From Leptothermofonsia sichuanensis E412 (GTDB lineage: Bacteria > Cyanobacteriota > Cyanobacteriia > Leptolyngbyales > Leptolyngbyaceae), in assembly GCF_019891175.1 (NCBI RefSeq), contig NZ_CP072600.1:5952001-6016000 (forward strand): a stretch of DNA of 64,000 nt, read 5' to 3'. Below the pieces are notes generated by a model. That model was not told the DNA's origin. It did not search any database and saw only the letters and a program-made list of their open reading frames with translations. A program made the position numbers and the translations under genes. Shown here piece by piece: positions 24,423-35,000 of this stretch (position 1 is the first letter of the stretch; each line of letters starts with the position of its first letter).

Positions 24423-27182
24423 TCAGTCCAGGTTTGAGATCCACATCTCCAGAACGTCTCCCAGTAAACTGTCTATCATCGCCTGTTGCCGGGCGACTTG
24501 TTGCGTCAGAGCCGCGATCGTCTGTTCATGATTTTTGACATTCTGGGTCAAAATCGCAATGATTTCCATTAATTGAATTGCCTGCCGATCAGTTGACGCG
24601 ACCAATGCGGGCACCTCTTCAGCGATAAATCCCGCCTGGATCTGTTTGCTTTGATCTGTCCTGTGTGTAAACTTAACAGGTCGCAGGGCTTGCAGAAGAT
24701 CAATGGCTTCCTGACGGTCCAATTCGACGATATTTTCTTTTAAGGTGCGGGACGAACTGACCTGGGGGCTACCCGTGTGAACGATGGGTTTGTCAAATTT
24801 ATAGCCCAGCCCAGTGGTCTGAAAGCCGACAAAGTGGTCGGAGCGCAGTCCCAGATCCACAGAGCGATCGCCCCGGTTCAAGCGCAGAGGTTTGTCAAAT
24901 TTATAGCCCAGCCCATTGGTCTGAAAGCCAACCGACTGATCAGGGTGCAGTCCCAGATCTACATATCCATCCCCCTGGCTCAACCGGATAACTGGCGTTT
25001 CTGCTGGAGCCGCTGCAACATGCAATTTTGTGGAGGGATTGTCAGTCCCAATGCCAACATTTCCATTGTCCTGTAAGACCGTGATGCGAGTGGTGTTACC
25101 TGTGCGTAGAAATAGATGTTGGGCATTGATACTGCCAATTCCTCCGGTAGTGACTTTGATATCTTCATCAAATTGATAGCCCTTGCAATTTGTCTGAAAT
25201 TGCACCAGCGTGGTGGGCAAATTAGCAGAGATATCAGAGGTACCCATGTCTACATAGCGATCGCCCTGACTGAGCCGCAGGGTTTGGGTTTGATCCGCTG
25301 GCACCGCAACATGGAGCTTACTGAATGGGATAGAGATTCCAATGCCAACATTTCCTGTGCTGTTACTGATGGTCAGTCGATTCTGGTCTTTCGTTTTCAG
25401 AGATAGGTCACCGGGGCCAGTAATTTGACCAGAATTGACCGTGAGGGTTTTGCCAACGATTAAGTCCTGCCTGGCATGGAGCGTTTTCTCTACAGTCAGT
25501 TTTCCGGTGATTGTTCCTCCCACGAGCGGTAGCGTTTCAGCCAATCCAGCAAACTGGCGGCGATCGTCTTTTTCCAGCTTGAATTTTCCATCTTCTCCAC
25601 AGGTCAGGACCGCGAGGCGGCTGTAGGCATGAAAGGGACCATCCATGGCCTGGGGCAGGGGGTTGCCAGCACTGTCCCGTGTCCATTCAATCGTGTTGGT
25701 AACGGTGCGGGCAGGAATTAACCAATAATCCCCCGTTTTATAGTCCAGGTCTTTCCCAAACCAGACCTCAATTCCCTCATCTCCCAGGGGAATCCATTGA
25801 TCACCAACGGTTGGGATCTCCGCCATTGAGGTTCTGTGATCCCAGCGGCGCACCTTGGGATTGTACTGTCTGGGAAATTGAGCGCGATTCACCGGATCGC
25901 TGTCCCTGGCTTTCTGAAACACTAACCGGGTTCCAGCGGTAGCAGCGGTCAGGCGCACCAGGGTACCGGGAATTTCCTGAAGCTCTCGCACATCGTCGGT
26001 AATTTCCACCCACTGATTGGGGGCAAATAATTGCGACCCATCGCGACCTGTGGGGGTAATGGTGATCACATTGGCGCTCCCATCCTCAAGGTCCGCGATC
26101 GCACTGACAACGGTGCCATTGTCCCGTGACCATTTGAAGGTGGCCCTGTCCCCTTTTCCGCCAGTGTGAATCTCCACACGATAAAGCTGGTTTTCCAGAC
26201 GGCGGGCACTACTTGTACCCCCCTGACTCAGACTGGGGCTGACCCGGGCAATGAGTGCCGCGTTGGGGAGTTTCAGTCCAGTGAGTGCCTGTTGCCGGTC
26301 TGCTTCTGAAGGATTTTCTGGTTCTGTGTCGGAGGGGTCCTTCGGGAAGTGCACCAGGGAGGGATGGATTCCAAGATCCAGGAGTTTAACCTGCCATACT
26401 GTTTTTGTGCGGGTGGCGGTGTCTGGAATGTTGAGTGCTGGTTCGCGCAGTCGCGGATCTTCGATCGCCGTCAGATGGCGTTGCCAGACATCCAGATAAG
26501 CAAGATAGGTTTTCCCTGGGATGGGATGAAAGCGCTTCAGGTAGTCCGGTTGAGGGTAATCGGGCTGGGTTTTCCAGGTCAGGATGCGGCGCAATTTCCC
26601 GGACTTTGGCAGTGCCACCGTCGGTTGCTTAAACGTGATTGTAAAGCCTGATTTACGGGGCGTCGGATCAACCGTGTCAATTCTGACCCGTACAGGTGTT
26701 TTCTCTGCCTCTGGGTCGCTGGAGGGGGGGGCGGCGACCAGTTCAATCCATTGTTCTGCCGCCAGATTCTGGCCATCCAGCAACAGAGTTGGAACTTCGA
26801 TCTCAATCTTATTATCGGTCGTCTGATTGCCATTCTCCCTTCGACTGGAAGCCCTGCTACTCGATGGCTTAAGTGTAAAGTCCAGGGAAGTACCGGGTTC
26901 CAACTCACAGAGAACTCCATCCACGTAGATGCGACCCGGTGCGATGGTCAAATCATGTCCATCGTCTGTGACTCCAATTTGAAAACTGAGTGCTGTACTG
27001 AGATCGGCGAGGGAGACACCCGTCTGTCCAATCATGTCCCGCGCCTGCATTTGTAACAGATGGCGTTGAATATCCACCTGCTCATTCCAGTCAGCATCCA
27101 GTTGCAACCGTCCCTGTTGCATGCGGACGCTGCTGTAATGATTTTCGACTCGAAATGTAGACCGGGTAAAGTCGCCTTTCAT
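24423..27182 (-). CDS. DUF6519-type CIS fibre protein with S74-like chaperone end
   Basis: 919 residues. The N-terminal part (MKGDFTRSTFRVENHYSSVR, QQGRLQLDADWNEQVDIQ) is a DUF6519-type domain found in CIS loci. The middle (about 590-800) has repeated beta units of the form GNVGIGTDNPSTKLHVA and VDLGLHPDQSVGFQTNGLGY, as in trimeric tail fibres. The C-terminus SSRTLKENIVELDRQEAIDL, RPVKFTHRTD, AGFIAEEVPALV matches the S74 intramolecular chaperone, which folds and may cleave itself off. Probably the receptor-binding or anchoring fibre, last gene of the CIS module. Confidence 0.75.
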   Translation of the reverse strand: MKGDFTRSTFRVENHYSSVRMQQGRLQLDADWNEQVDIQRHLLQMQARDMIGQTGVSLADLSTALSFQIGVTDDGHDLTIAPGRIYVDGVLCELEPGTSLDFTLKPSSSRASSRRENGNQTTDNKIEIEVPTLLLDGQNLAAEQWIELVAAPPSSDPEAEKTPVRVRIDTVDPTPRKSGFTITFKQPTVALPKSGKLRRILTWKTQPDYPQPDYLKRFHPIPGKTYLAYLDVWQRHLTAIEDPRLREPALNIPDTATRTKTVWQVKLLDLGIHPSLVHFPKDPSDTEPENPSEADRQQALTGLKLPNAALIARVSPSLSQGGTSSARRLENQLYRVEIHTGGKGDRATFKWSRDNGTVVSAIADLEDGSANVITITPTGRDGSQLFAPNQWVEITDDVRELQEIPGTLVRLTAATAGTRLVFQKARDSDPVNRAQFPRQYNPKVRRWDHRTSMAEIPTVGDQWIPLGDEGIEVWFGKDLDYKTGDYWLIPARTVTNTIEWTRDSAGNPLPQAMDGPFHAYSRLAVLTCGEDGKFKLEKDDRRQFAGLAETLPLVGGTITGKLTVEKTLHARQDLIVGKTLTVNSGQITGPGDLSLKTKDQNRLTISNSTGNVGIGISIPFSKLHVAVPADQTQTLRLSQGDRYVDMGTSDISANLPTTLVQFQTNCKGYQFDEDIKVTTGGIGSINAQHLFLRTGNTTRITVLQDNGNVGIGTDNPSTKLHVAAAPAETPVIRLSQGDGYVDLGLHPDQSVGFQTNGLGYKFDKPLRLNRGDRSVDLGLRSDHFVGFQTTGLGYKFDKPIVHTGSPQVSSSRTLKENIVELDRQEAIDLLQALRPVKFTHRTDQSKQIQAGFIAEEVPALVASTDRQAIQLMEIIAILTQNVKNHEQTIAALTQQVARQQAMIDSLLGDVLEMWISNLD

Positions 27183-27192
27183 CGCTGGTGTC

Positions 27193-30100
27193 CTAGGTGA
27201 TGTAAAAAATGCCCGTGGTTAAGCCGAAGCGCAGATATTCGTTCAGGCTGGTCCGCAAATTGGCAATTCGCTGAGGTTGCTTTAAGGCATTAAAGCAGCC
27301 CATCTCAGCGCTATCTTCTGCCCCCATCCGAATTTCATCAGCACAGGTGAGGCTGAGTTGAGCATAGCCCGGTTCGCCGTATTCCCTGGAGGTAAAGCTG
27401 GGTTGCAGTTGATTCAGGAGGTTGAGTTTTGCTGCGGCATGGTTAAACCCCTGATGGATGGTAGCCCAGTTATCTCCCTGGTCCGCTGATCGCCAGATCA
27501 TTCCGCCAGCGGCACCCGCCATGATCCAGCCATTGGGCGCGATAGTCAGAGCAGTAATCTGATGATGGGGTAAGCGGGTCAGCGAATCCCAGGTTTTGCC
27601 GCGATCGCGGGAGCGCAATAACCCTCCATTCAGGGTGCCTGCAAACACAACCTCCCTGTCCGTCACGATTACCGTGATGTTGCGTTGATGCAGCGGCAGG
27701 CTAACAAACGTCCAGCTCTCTCCATAGTTGGTGGAATAGTAGAGTCCACTATCTCTGGTGGAGGGTCCACTGGTGCCTGCAAACAATCTGCCATCTTCAG
27801 CAATGGCTAATGCTGTAATGGTTTGATTGGTCAAATTTAGATTGCCGGGTTTGTGCCAGGTTCGATTGCGATCGGACGAGTAATATACGCCTGTCCCGGC
27901 TGTCCCGGCAAATAACCCCCTGGTTTTGGGACAGATGGCAAGGGCGTTAATATTCCAGATGGCAGCTTCCAAGCCCGTCTGGGGAGCCGTCCAGTCCGAG
28001 GAGCGAAAGATTCGCCCTCCCAGCGTGGCCACAAACAACTCGCCTGACTCGATAACAATCTGGTTGATATGGGTAATGTTTGGACTGGTCGGATCGGGAC
28101 TAACATCACTGCGGACGCGCATCAACGGCTCCCAGACAAGCCTCTGGTCCTGGGGGGATCGATTCTGACCATACTCAGCGACAAAAATAAAGCCGCCGGT
28201 GGTACCAGCATAGAGTTGGCGACGCTCCGGGTCGATCGCCAGCGTTCGAACCTGGGGATTCATTAATCCCTGACTGGCCACTTCCCAGGTTGTGCCCTGG
28301 TCACGGGAGTACCAGACCCCGCCGGTGGCGGTCCCCGCAAATAGCCACAGCCGGTTCCCCCCATCCAGTCCCGCCGCCAGGGCCGTCACTGGAGCCGGTA
28401 ACTGATCTAACCGATGCTCTAATACCCGATCAGGCTGGCAATGGTAGCGCCGGGGTGTTTGAGATTCATCTGGAACATAACAGTACCGCAGACAGCCAAT
28501 TTGTTTACGCCAGACGGCAACGGCCTGAGTAAACAGCGAATTATGCGCCGCCAAGCTCAGAGCCAGGGTGCCGCCTAAGACAGTGGTGTTGGTGAGGACA
28601 ACATGGCTGCTGGGAGCCGTGATCGCCAATCGTTGATCGAATGGTGCCCCAGCATCAACAATGCTTTCGCTAATCATCAGTTGCTCAATGGCGGCATCGA
28701 TCCGAATGGCACCACAGATACTGCCATTAATCACCAGCGTCAATTGCTCGTGATTGGCCGTCACCCCCCCTGGATGGGAGAAGTCAGCGCCAGAAGATGG
28801 GGGCGATCGCCAGACCTGCCACAATTCCGTAATCACATAGCGCATCCGTTGAATGCCTAGTTGAATCAACTGGGTCAACACCTGAATGGGAGCCAGTTTG
28901 GGGTTGAGATTAAGGGCGATCAACTGGCAGATCAGGTGAATGTAGTACATTGTCAGAGCAATGATGGACCACTCATCCAGGTCGATTGGCTGTGCTGAAA
29001 CAGGCATAGACTGAACCACACAGCCGCCCTGCTGCGGTACGAGGGTGCAATGGTTGATCGACAGACAGGCTAAATCCCCCGGTAACACCGTCAGTTGTCC
29101 TTCCAGAAGTAACCCCTCTAGAAATAGTTCACCGGGATTCTGGTGCAGTTCGTCACCGCCCTGGACCGTGAGATTCCCCCACAGGTGCGGACGGTAACCG
29201 TTGGCTGCCAGAATGTGCAGTTTTTTTCCGGGCGGCACCGTGATCTGCCAATCCGTTTTGCCATAGGTGCCATTGTCGTGCAGCACAATTTTGCCCACAG
29301 CGGCTTCTTCCACAACCGCTCCCAGACGCCATCCCTGACGAGCATCCTGAGCCAGGAAAAGCAGCATGGTCTGCCCCGGATAGGGGCTGAGATCAAAAAT
29401 CTGGGATTGACGGAGGGTGATCACCCGTCCCTGGGAGTCCACTGCGACCCCTGGGGCGATCTGCACGGCCAGTGGACTGTCGCTCAACTCAACCTGCAAC
29501 CCGTCTGGGTTTAGGAGCGGGGTATTCCTCGCGGTGCCCTGCGAAACTTGCAAACCAGGGTTGGGCAGAACAATCCCGGGTACGAACCGGGGGCGCATGT
29601 CAACCCGGGGGAGTTCCCGCAGGCGTCCCTGCCCATCCAGCGTCAGGGCGGCCAGGGGAATGGCAGAAGCGGGTGGGCGTTTAGTGGTCAGCGTTAGCCG
29701 CCAGGTAGCAGTGGGCGAGGTCGATTCGTAGAGCAAAAATATCCAGAGTGTGGTGTCGTGATGTCTTCGCCAGCGCAGGCGTTGATAGCCCGGTACCGAA
29801 ATCGTTTCGCCTTGAGTGCCGATCGCCAATCCCGGTGTGACAATCGCTCGCGTTTGGCCAGGATAGGCAATTACCGTCAGCCCCCACACAATTCCAGATT
29901 GAAAGGTTGGGCGAATTGGAATCGCAGATGCGGCTCCGATGTTGTCGCTGGCCGGGGATGGAGGATGCATGGCGATCGGGTCCCATTTCCCTTCCGAGGC
30001 AGGAATGCGAACCAGCCGCAGGAACCGCTCTATCGGAAATTGAGTCGCCGCCTCCGGTGTATCTGCGATTAAATCCAGTTGCCATGATTGCCCGCGTCGT

Positions 30101-31971
30101 TCCTGAGCCTCTGGTTTGCCCAATTCCACCCGCCGCGAGAGCAGGAGCAGCGTGGGGTCTTGTCGCTGGGCTGGAAATTTAATCCGATCGTTGATGCCAA
30201 CCCGAATTAATTTTCCTTGCTGATTCACCGCCAATCCAGGAGCAACCACCAGATGATTGAACGGCTCATCCAGTTTCACCTCCAGCCCTTTGATAATTCC
30301 TGCTCGAAACAGGACTCGCTGACTGGTGGATTGGCTGATGACGTTACCGCTGGTATCAACTGACAACAAACTGAGGTGAATATAGGTTCGATTGGAATAC
30401 ATCGCCGCCAGCGTCACCGGAACAACGGTGATGGGCACCGTCTCTGTCTGCACTGTCTCTGTTGCCGCCGCTCCACGGCAGGGACGGGCAGCCAGAATCA
30501 GGACGGTTTGATTGCGGTAGCGACCCAGGGGTATCCAGTAGCGTTCTCTGAGTGTGATGATCTGTCCCCGCACGTCGATCGCCTGTCCAGCATTGACTAT
30601 CACCCCATCTGCTCCAGCCGCTGCCAGCACCTCCAGCCCGGTGATAATGCCGGGTCGAAATTCTGGTTGACGGACACTGGCGTCCAGGTCAATCGAGGGC
30701 AGGGCAGGCACCGTTAGCTTTGCCAGCACAAGACAGGTCTGTGCTCGACATGCCTGCCAGTCAGCCGTGGTGGCGTGCCATTGGGCGATCGCTGCCGCCA
30801 GCGGATTATCGGCAAAAGGCGGCTCCTGCTGTACCGGCCACACCACCTCCTGGGGGGTTGCTGGTAACAGCGGACGGCTGTAAGGACCACCCCCCACATC
30901 CCCACTGAATCCATAGGCAAAACTCACCTCCACCCGCGTGGGAAGCGGACGATGCAAAACCACCAGCCGTCCCAGTTCTGGATCAATGGCAACCTCATAG
31001 GGGACGGCTGGCAGGTCTGTAATGTCACTCTGGGGCAACAGCCAATCGGGGGACTCCCACTGATCCAGATTGGCGATCAGGATCTGTTCCGGTAACAGGG
31101 CATCTGTTTGCCCATCCAGAAAAACCTGGAGAACTGGATTGGTGCCAAAATAGCCCTGCGGATTGGACCCATTCCCGATCGCCCGCTGGTATCGCCGCTG
31201 CCGGATTTCCTGGGCAAGGGTGACACGGCTGAGGATACCCGGTACATGAATTTCTCTGGTAGGGGCGGTCACCAGAGACTTCGTTTGCGGTTGATTGAAC
31301 AGCGGCACGCGATCGTGTCCCAGAGGACTGAAGCTGTAGCAGTAGCCCCGCCATTTCCCGGAGATCAGGGTGATTGGACAGGCCCTGACCCGCTTTAAGG
31401 GATAGCTTTGCAGTCGCCAGAGAAATAACCCGACACCATTGGGGTGATAGTTGCCCTGGGATGGCCGCGATCGCACCTCGGTGGTAAACGCGCCAGTTTC
31501 AAACGGGCTGTTGAACGTACTCAACTGAGAGGCGCGCCGCAAGTCTACAGTTCCAGGAGCAGTTTCGGCACCAGTGGTCAGGTCTGGGGTGCGGGCAAGT
31601 AACTGCAAATACTCCACAGCCCGCCCATGCCAGCCGCTCACATTAAGGGCAAGCTGTTCCAGAACAACTGCCGTCCCTTTGCGCCGTCGATACGCCAGGG
31701 TATTTGCCACAAAGGCTCGTCGCTCCTGACCTCGACGTGGACTGCGGCTGTACAGCCGTTGGGTATTGAGTAAGTCCCCAATGTAAGGCACCACCCAATC
31801 TTCACAGGTTTCAATGAACCAGTTATCGTAGAGGCGATCGATATCTGTTTCCAGGAGCGCCAGTTCCTGTTCCAGCAATGCCAGCAACGCCCGCAGGGGT
31901 TCACCCTGGAGCGCATCATAACTCTGATAGATACCGGGGAGCAGGTTGTAAAGGCGTTCTGGAAGAGGCAT
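27193..31971 (-). CDS. Giant tail-I-like CIS baseplate protein with beta-propeller
   Basis: 1592 residues. The first roughly 190 (LPERLYNLLPGIYQSYDALQ, WVVPYIGDLL, RRAFVANTLAYRRRKGTA) are phage tail protein I-like. A middle part holds several repeats of the form GIITGLEVLAAAGADGVIVN...GQAIDVRGQIITL, then a beta-helix-like stretch (LTVQGGDELHQNPGELFLEG). Residues about 1180-1520 carry seven Asp-box units such as LFAGTATGGVWYSRDQGTTW, LFAGTAGTGVYYSSDRNRTW and VFAGTLNGGLLRSRDRGKTW, enough for one propeller. Likely baseplate to fibre connector. Starts 30 bases after the previous gene. Confidence 0.75.
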   Translation of the reverse strand: MPLPERLYNLLPGIYQSYDALQGEPLRALLALLEQELALLETDIDRLYDNWFIETCEDWVVPYIGDLLNTQRLYSRSPRRGQERRAFVANTLAYRRRKGTAVVLEQLALNVSGWHGRAVEYLQLLARTPDLTTGAETAPGTVDLRRASQLSTFNSPFETGAFTTEVRSRPSQGNYHPNGVGLFLWRLQSYPLKRVRACPITLISGKWRGYCYSFSPLGHDRVPLFNQPQTKSLVTAPTREIHVPGILSRVTLAQEIRQRRYQRAIGNGSNPQGYFGTNPVLQVFLDGQTDALLPEQILIANLDQWESPDWLLPQSDITDLPAVPYEVAIDPELGRLVVLHRPLPTRVEVSFAYGFSGDVGGGPYSRPLLPATPQEVVWPVQQEPPFADNPLAAAIAQWHATTADWQACRAQTCLVLAKLTVPALPSIDLDASVRQPEFRPGIITGLEVLAAAGADGVIVNAGQAIDVRGQIITLRERYWIPLGRYRNQTVLILAARPCRGAAATETVQTETVPITVVPVTLAAMYSNRTYIHLSLLSVDTSGNVISQSTSQRVLFRAGIIKGLEVKLDEPFNHLVVAPGLAVNQQGKLIRVGINDRIKFPAQRQDPTLLLLSRRVELGKPEAQERRGQSWQLDLIADTPEAATQFPIERFLRLVRIPASEGKWDPIAMHPPSPASDNIGAASAIPIRPTFQSGIVWGLTVIAYPGQTRAIVTPGLAIGTQGETISVPGYQRLRWRRHHDTTLWIFLLYESTSPTATWRLTLTTKRPPASAIPLAALTLDGQGRLRELPRVDMRPRFVPGIVLPNPGLQVSQGTARNTPLLNPDGLQVELSDSPLAVQIAPGVAVDSQGRVITLRQSQIFDLSPYPGQTMLLFLAQDARQGWRLGAVVEEAAVGKIVLHDNGTYGKTDWQITVPPGKKLHILAANGYRPHLWGNLTVQGGDELHQNPGELFLEGLLLEGQLTVLPGDLACLSINHCTLVPQQGGCVVQSMPVSAQPIDLDEWSIIALTMYYIHLICQLIALNLNPKLAPIQVLTQLIQLGIQRMRYVITELWQVWRSPPSSGADFSHPGGVTANHEQLTLVINGSICGAIRIDAAIEQLMISESIVDAGAPFDQRLAITAPSSHVVLTNTTVLGGTLALSLAAHNSLFTQAVAVWRKQIGCLRYCYVPDESQTPRRYHCQPDRVLEHRLDQLPAPVTALAAGLDGGNRLWLFAGTATGGVWYSRDQGTTWEVASQGLMNPQVRTLAIDPERRQLYAGTTGGFIFVAEYGQNRSPQDQRLVWEPLMRVRSDVSPDPTSPNITHINQIVIESGELFVATLGGRIFRSSDWTAPQTGLEAAIWNINALAICPKTRGLFAGTAGTGVYYSSDRNRTWHKPGNLNLTNQTITALAIAEDGRLFAGTSGPSTRDSGLYYSTNYGESWTFVSLPLHQRNITVIVTDREVVFAGTLNGGLLRSRDRGKTWDSLTRLPHHQITALTIAPNGWIMAGAAGGMIWRSADQGDNWATIHQGFNHAAAKLNLLNQLQPSFTSREYGEPGYAQLSLTCADEIRMGAEDSAEMGCFNALKQPQRIANLRTSLNEYLRFGLTTGIFYIT

Positions 31972-32001
31972 GGGGCAGGGGAAGAGAGGGGAGAAGAAGG
32001 C

Positions 32002-35000
32002 TCAGGGGGTGGGGAACTCAATGGTGAGGGTGGCGCGGCGGAGGCAGAGGATCTGGGCGGGGGTGAATTGTTGGGTAGCTGGGTGCCACCGGGCAAGGCT
32101 GGCCGTGAGGGACTGCTCTAGCGTTTTAGGAGCATTGACCCGATGCAGAAAGTCTAAATCAACAGCCATTACCCCTGGGATGGACTGGATCAGGGCGATC
32201 GCTTCAGCCGCCGTGACGGGTTGCCCAAAGTCACGGTTGGCGAAGGAAAAGGTTTGCTGGAGTTGGGCCTGCACTGTGGCTTGCACGCGATCAGACAGGT
32301 AACGGGGGTCAATCAACAGGGTCGCTGCCAGCTCGAACCAGACGCGCTCACAGGAGGCAATCACGGGTGGTGGCTGGTAGGGGTCACGCACCCGGGCGAT
32401 GGCCTGCACGAGCATTTGATGCAGGGCGGCATCGGGTGGAATTTCGGCACCATCGCTGCCCGCGATCGTGACATGGATGACGGGAGCCTGGTCAGCCCAC
32501 AGGGAAACAGCCGTTGCTTTGCTAATGCCCGGAAAGGTGCGGGTGAAATCTTCAACATCTTGCAGGGAAACAATCCGATCCAGGGTACGCACCGTCAGGG
32601 GAGCACGCTCACGGACCTGATCCTGGTTTTCTCGATCTGCCCCCCCTGTAGCCGGCAAGGGATTATTCACGGCTTGAATACCCAGGGGACGGGTTTTCAG
32701 AAGACTGATTTTGCCTGCCGCCAGATTGCCGGCCACCCCAATGCCGCTGCGGTAAGTTGCGACCACATTATCTACCCCACTGGGCAGACGTGCCCCGTTG
32801 ATGCCGTCGCCAAAGGTAATGCTGGTGTTCCCTTCATTGTCAGTCTGGACCAGGTAGACTTGATCGGTGGGCTGAAGCCCGTACAGGGCAGGTACCGATT
32901 TCCAGAGCAGATCGTTGACCCGCACCTCTAAACTGCTGGCGATGCCGGTTGCCGTTGCAGCACTGACGCAGGTAAGGGGTGGTTTCTTGAGGAAAAAGCG
33001 CTGATTTGCCAGAGTCCCGTCACCACTACCCAGGACCTCTGGTTCCCCGGCAATGGTTTCTCCGTGGGTGGCTGCCACCACATTGGCGTGAACGCCAACG
33101 CTGGCAGGGTCGTAACATGCCTGCAAGGGGTCCTGAAACAGGGCAACAGGGGTTTGCTGATCGCTGACAGGGGTGAGGAGTGTCACCAACTCGCTATTCA
33201 CTTCATCGGTTGCCAGGGCAGGGTGCAGGGTGACATCGGCGGCGGTTGTGCTGGTGAGGATGCCTTCAAAGCCGTTTACATTCCGCAGGTGCCAGCGCAG
33301 GGCAACTGGCGATGGCAGGACAGTGGGAGCAGCCAGCACTTGCAGGGAATCGCCGGGGGCAAGGGAGACAGACTCCAGCCCGTCAGGACTGGGGAGAATG
33401 CCAACTCCACCAACCAGACAGGGATCGGCGGCTTGCTGGGGAGGGGCGATCGCCCGGATGGCGGTGTTGGTCAGTCCAGCGCTATCAGCAATCCACCGTT
33501 CACCCTGATTGAGGGAATAAAACATACCGCCACGCTCAGTTCCAGCCATCAGGGTCTGTACGGTGTAGTCGGTGTCCTCTGCCATGAATTGGGAACCAAC
33601 TGCCATGAAAGGGAAACCGGGTAGAGACCACCGGGGTTGGGAAGGAAGATCAAAGGCCACATTAATGGAAAAGGTTATCTCTGACAGCCCTTCATCCAGA
33701 ATCGCGGTGACCCTGCGCGTCTGCCGGGCGACCGTGATCAGCGCCCCCATCAGGGCTTCCACAGGCACCGGGATTCTGGAACTGGCGGCGATCGTGGTCC
33801 CCGCTATCCAGAGACTGGCACGACCTGGATGCTCATAGGCAATCAACGTGGTGACCGTCAAATCCGTCAGACCCTGGTTCATAGCCTGCCAGCGTTCCCC
33901 GTTGTTGGAGGAGCGGAACACACCACCCCCTGCCGTTCCAGCAAAGACCATGGGCGTGGTAAAGGGTTGATCGGTGATGGCTCGCTCAAAGGCCGTTGCC
34001 AGGGTACACTGGGTTCCCGAAGCAATCTCAATTACGACGCCGGACTGATTACCCACGGTGATGGCATCCCCAATCCGGAGTTCTTGCAGAAAATCCGTTT
34101 CTTTGCCCGTCACCCTGGTTCCGGTAACGGAAACGCTTCCCGTACCAGAACGGGCACAGGTTGCCAGTGCTGTGACATTCAGGTTTGTCAGACCTGTGCT
34201 GAGCATAAAGGGTGTACCGGCTGGCAGTCCTGGAGCGGCAAAGGGTTCATCAATGGTCAGACAGCTATTGGGTTGATCAGGATCCAGTCCGACAATGGTG
34301 CGGGTCTGTCCCAGAGCAATTAATAGATTCCCGGGTTGCAGTTCTTCACTAAACACCGTGCCTGTGCCCACAACAATCCTGCCGGTACTGGAGATCGCCC
34401 CCGTCCCCGATTTGCCAGAGTAGCCGACCAGGGTCCAGGTATCGCCCTGATCCAGAGAGCGAAACACCCCATGCTGTTGGGTTCCAGCAAACAAATGGCC
34501 CTGGGTATTGACTGCCAGAGATTGAACCTGGGCAGCAAACAGATTCCGGTTAATGGCGACCCAGGACTCGCCCTGATCCAGAGAGCGAAACATGGTATGG
34601 GCGGTAGCCAGGTAGAGGATTTCTGAAGCCTGATCCCCATCAGGGGCAGCATTGGAAGCAGCATTGGGGGCAGAAGTCAGGGCGAACACCGGAGCAGGCG
34701 GGAGGAATTGATTCAGCGCTTTCCAGGTAAGGCCGCCATCCTGCGATCGCCACAGCCCGGATTCCGTACCCGCCAGCAGCACCCCTGAAGCCATCCGATG
34801 CAGCACCCGAATAGGACAAGCTGCCAGCATGTCTTTATCGGCGGAAGGCGTATCGGCGATCGCCTCCCAGGGCAGCGTGGAGGACTGTTGCCGAAACAAT
34901 CCGTTCGTAGTGCCAGCCAAAATTCCCTGCTGAGTGGTGAGCAGGGATAGCACAGACAGGTTCGACAATCCCTGATTGTAACGCTGCCAGGCTTCTCCCA

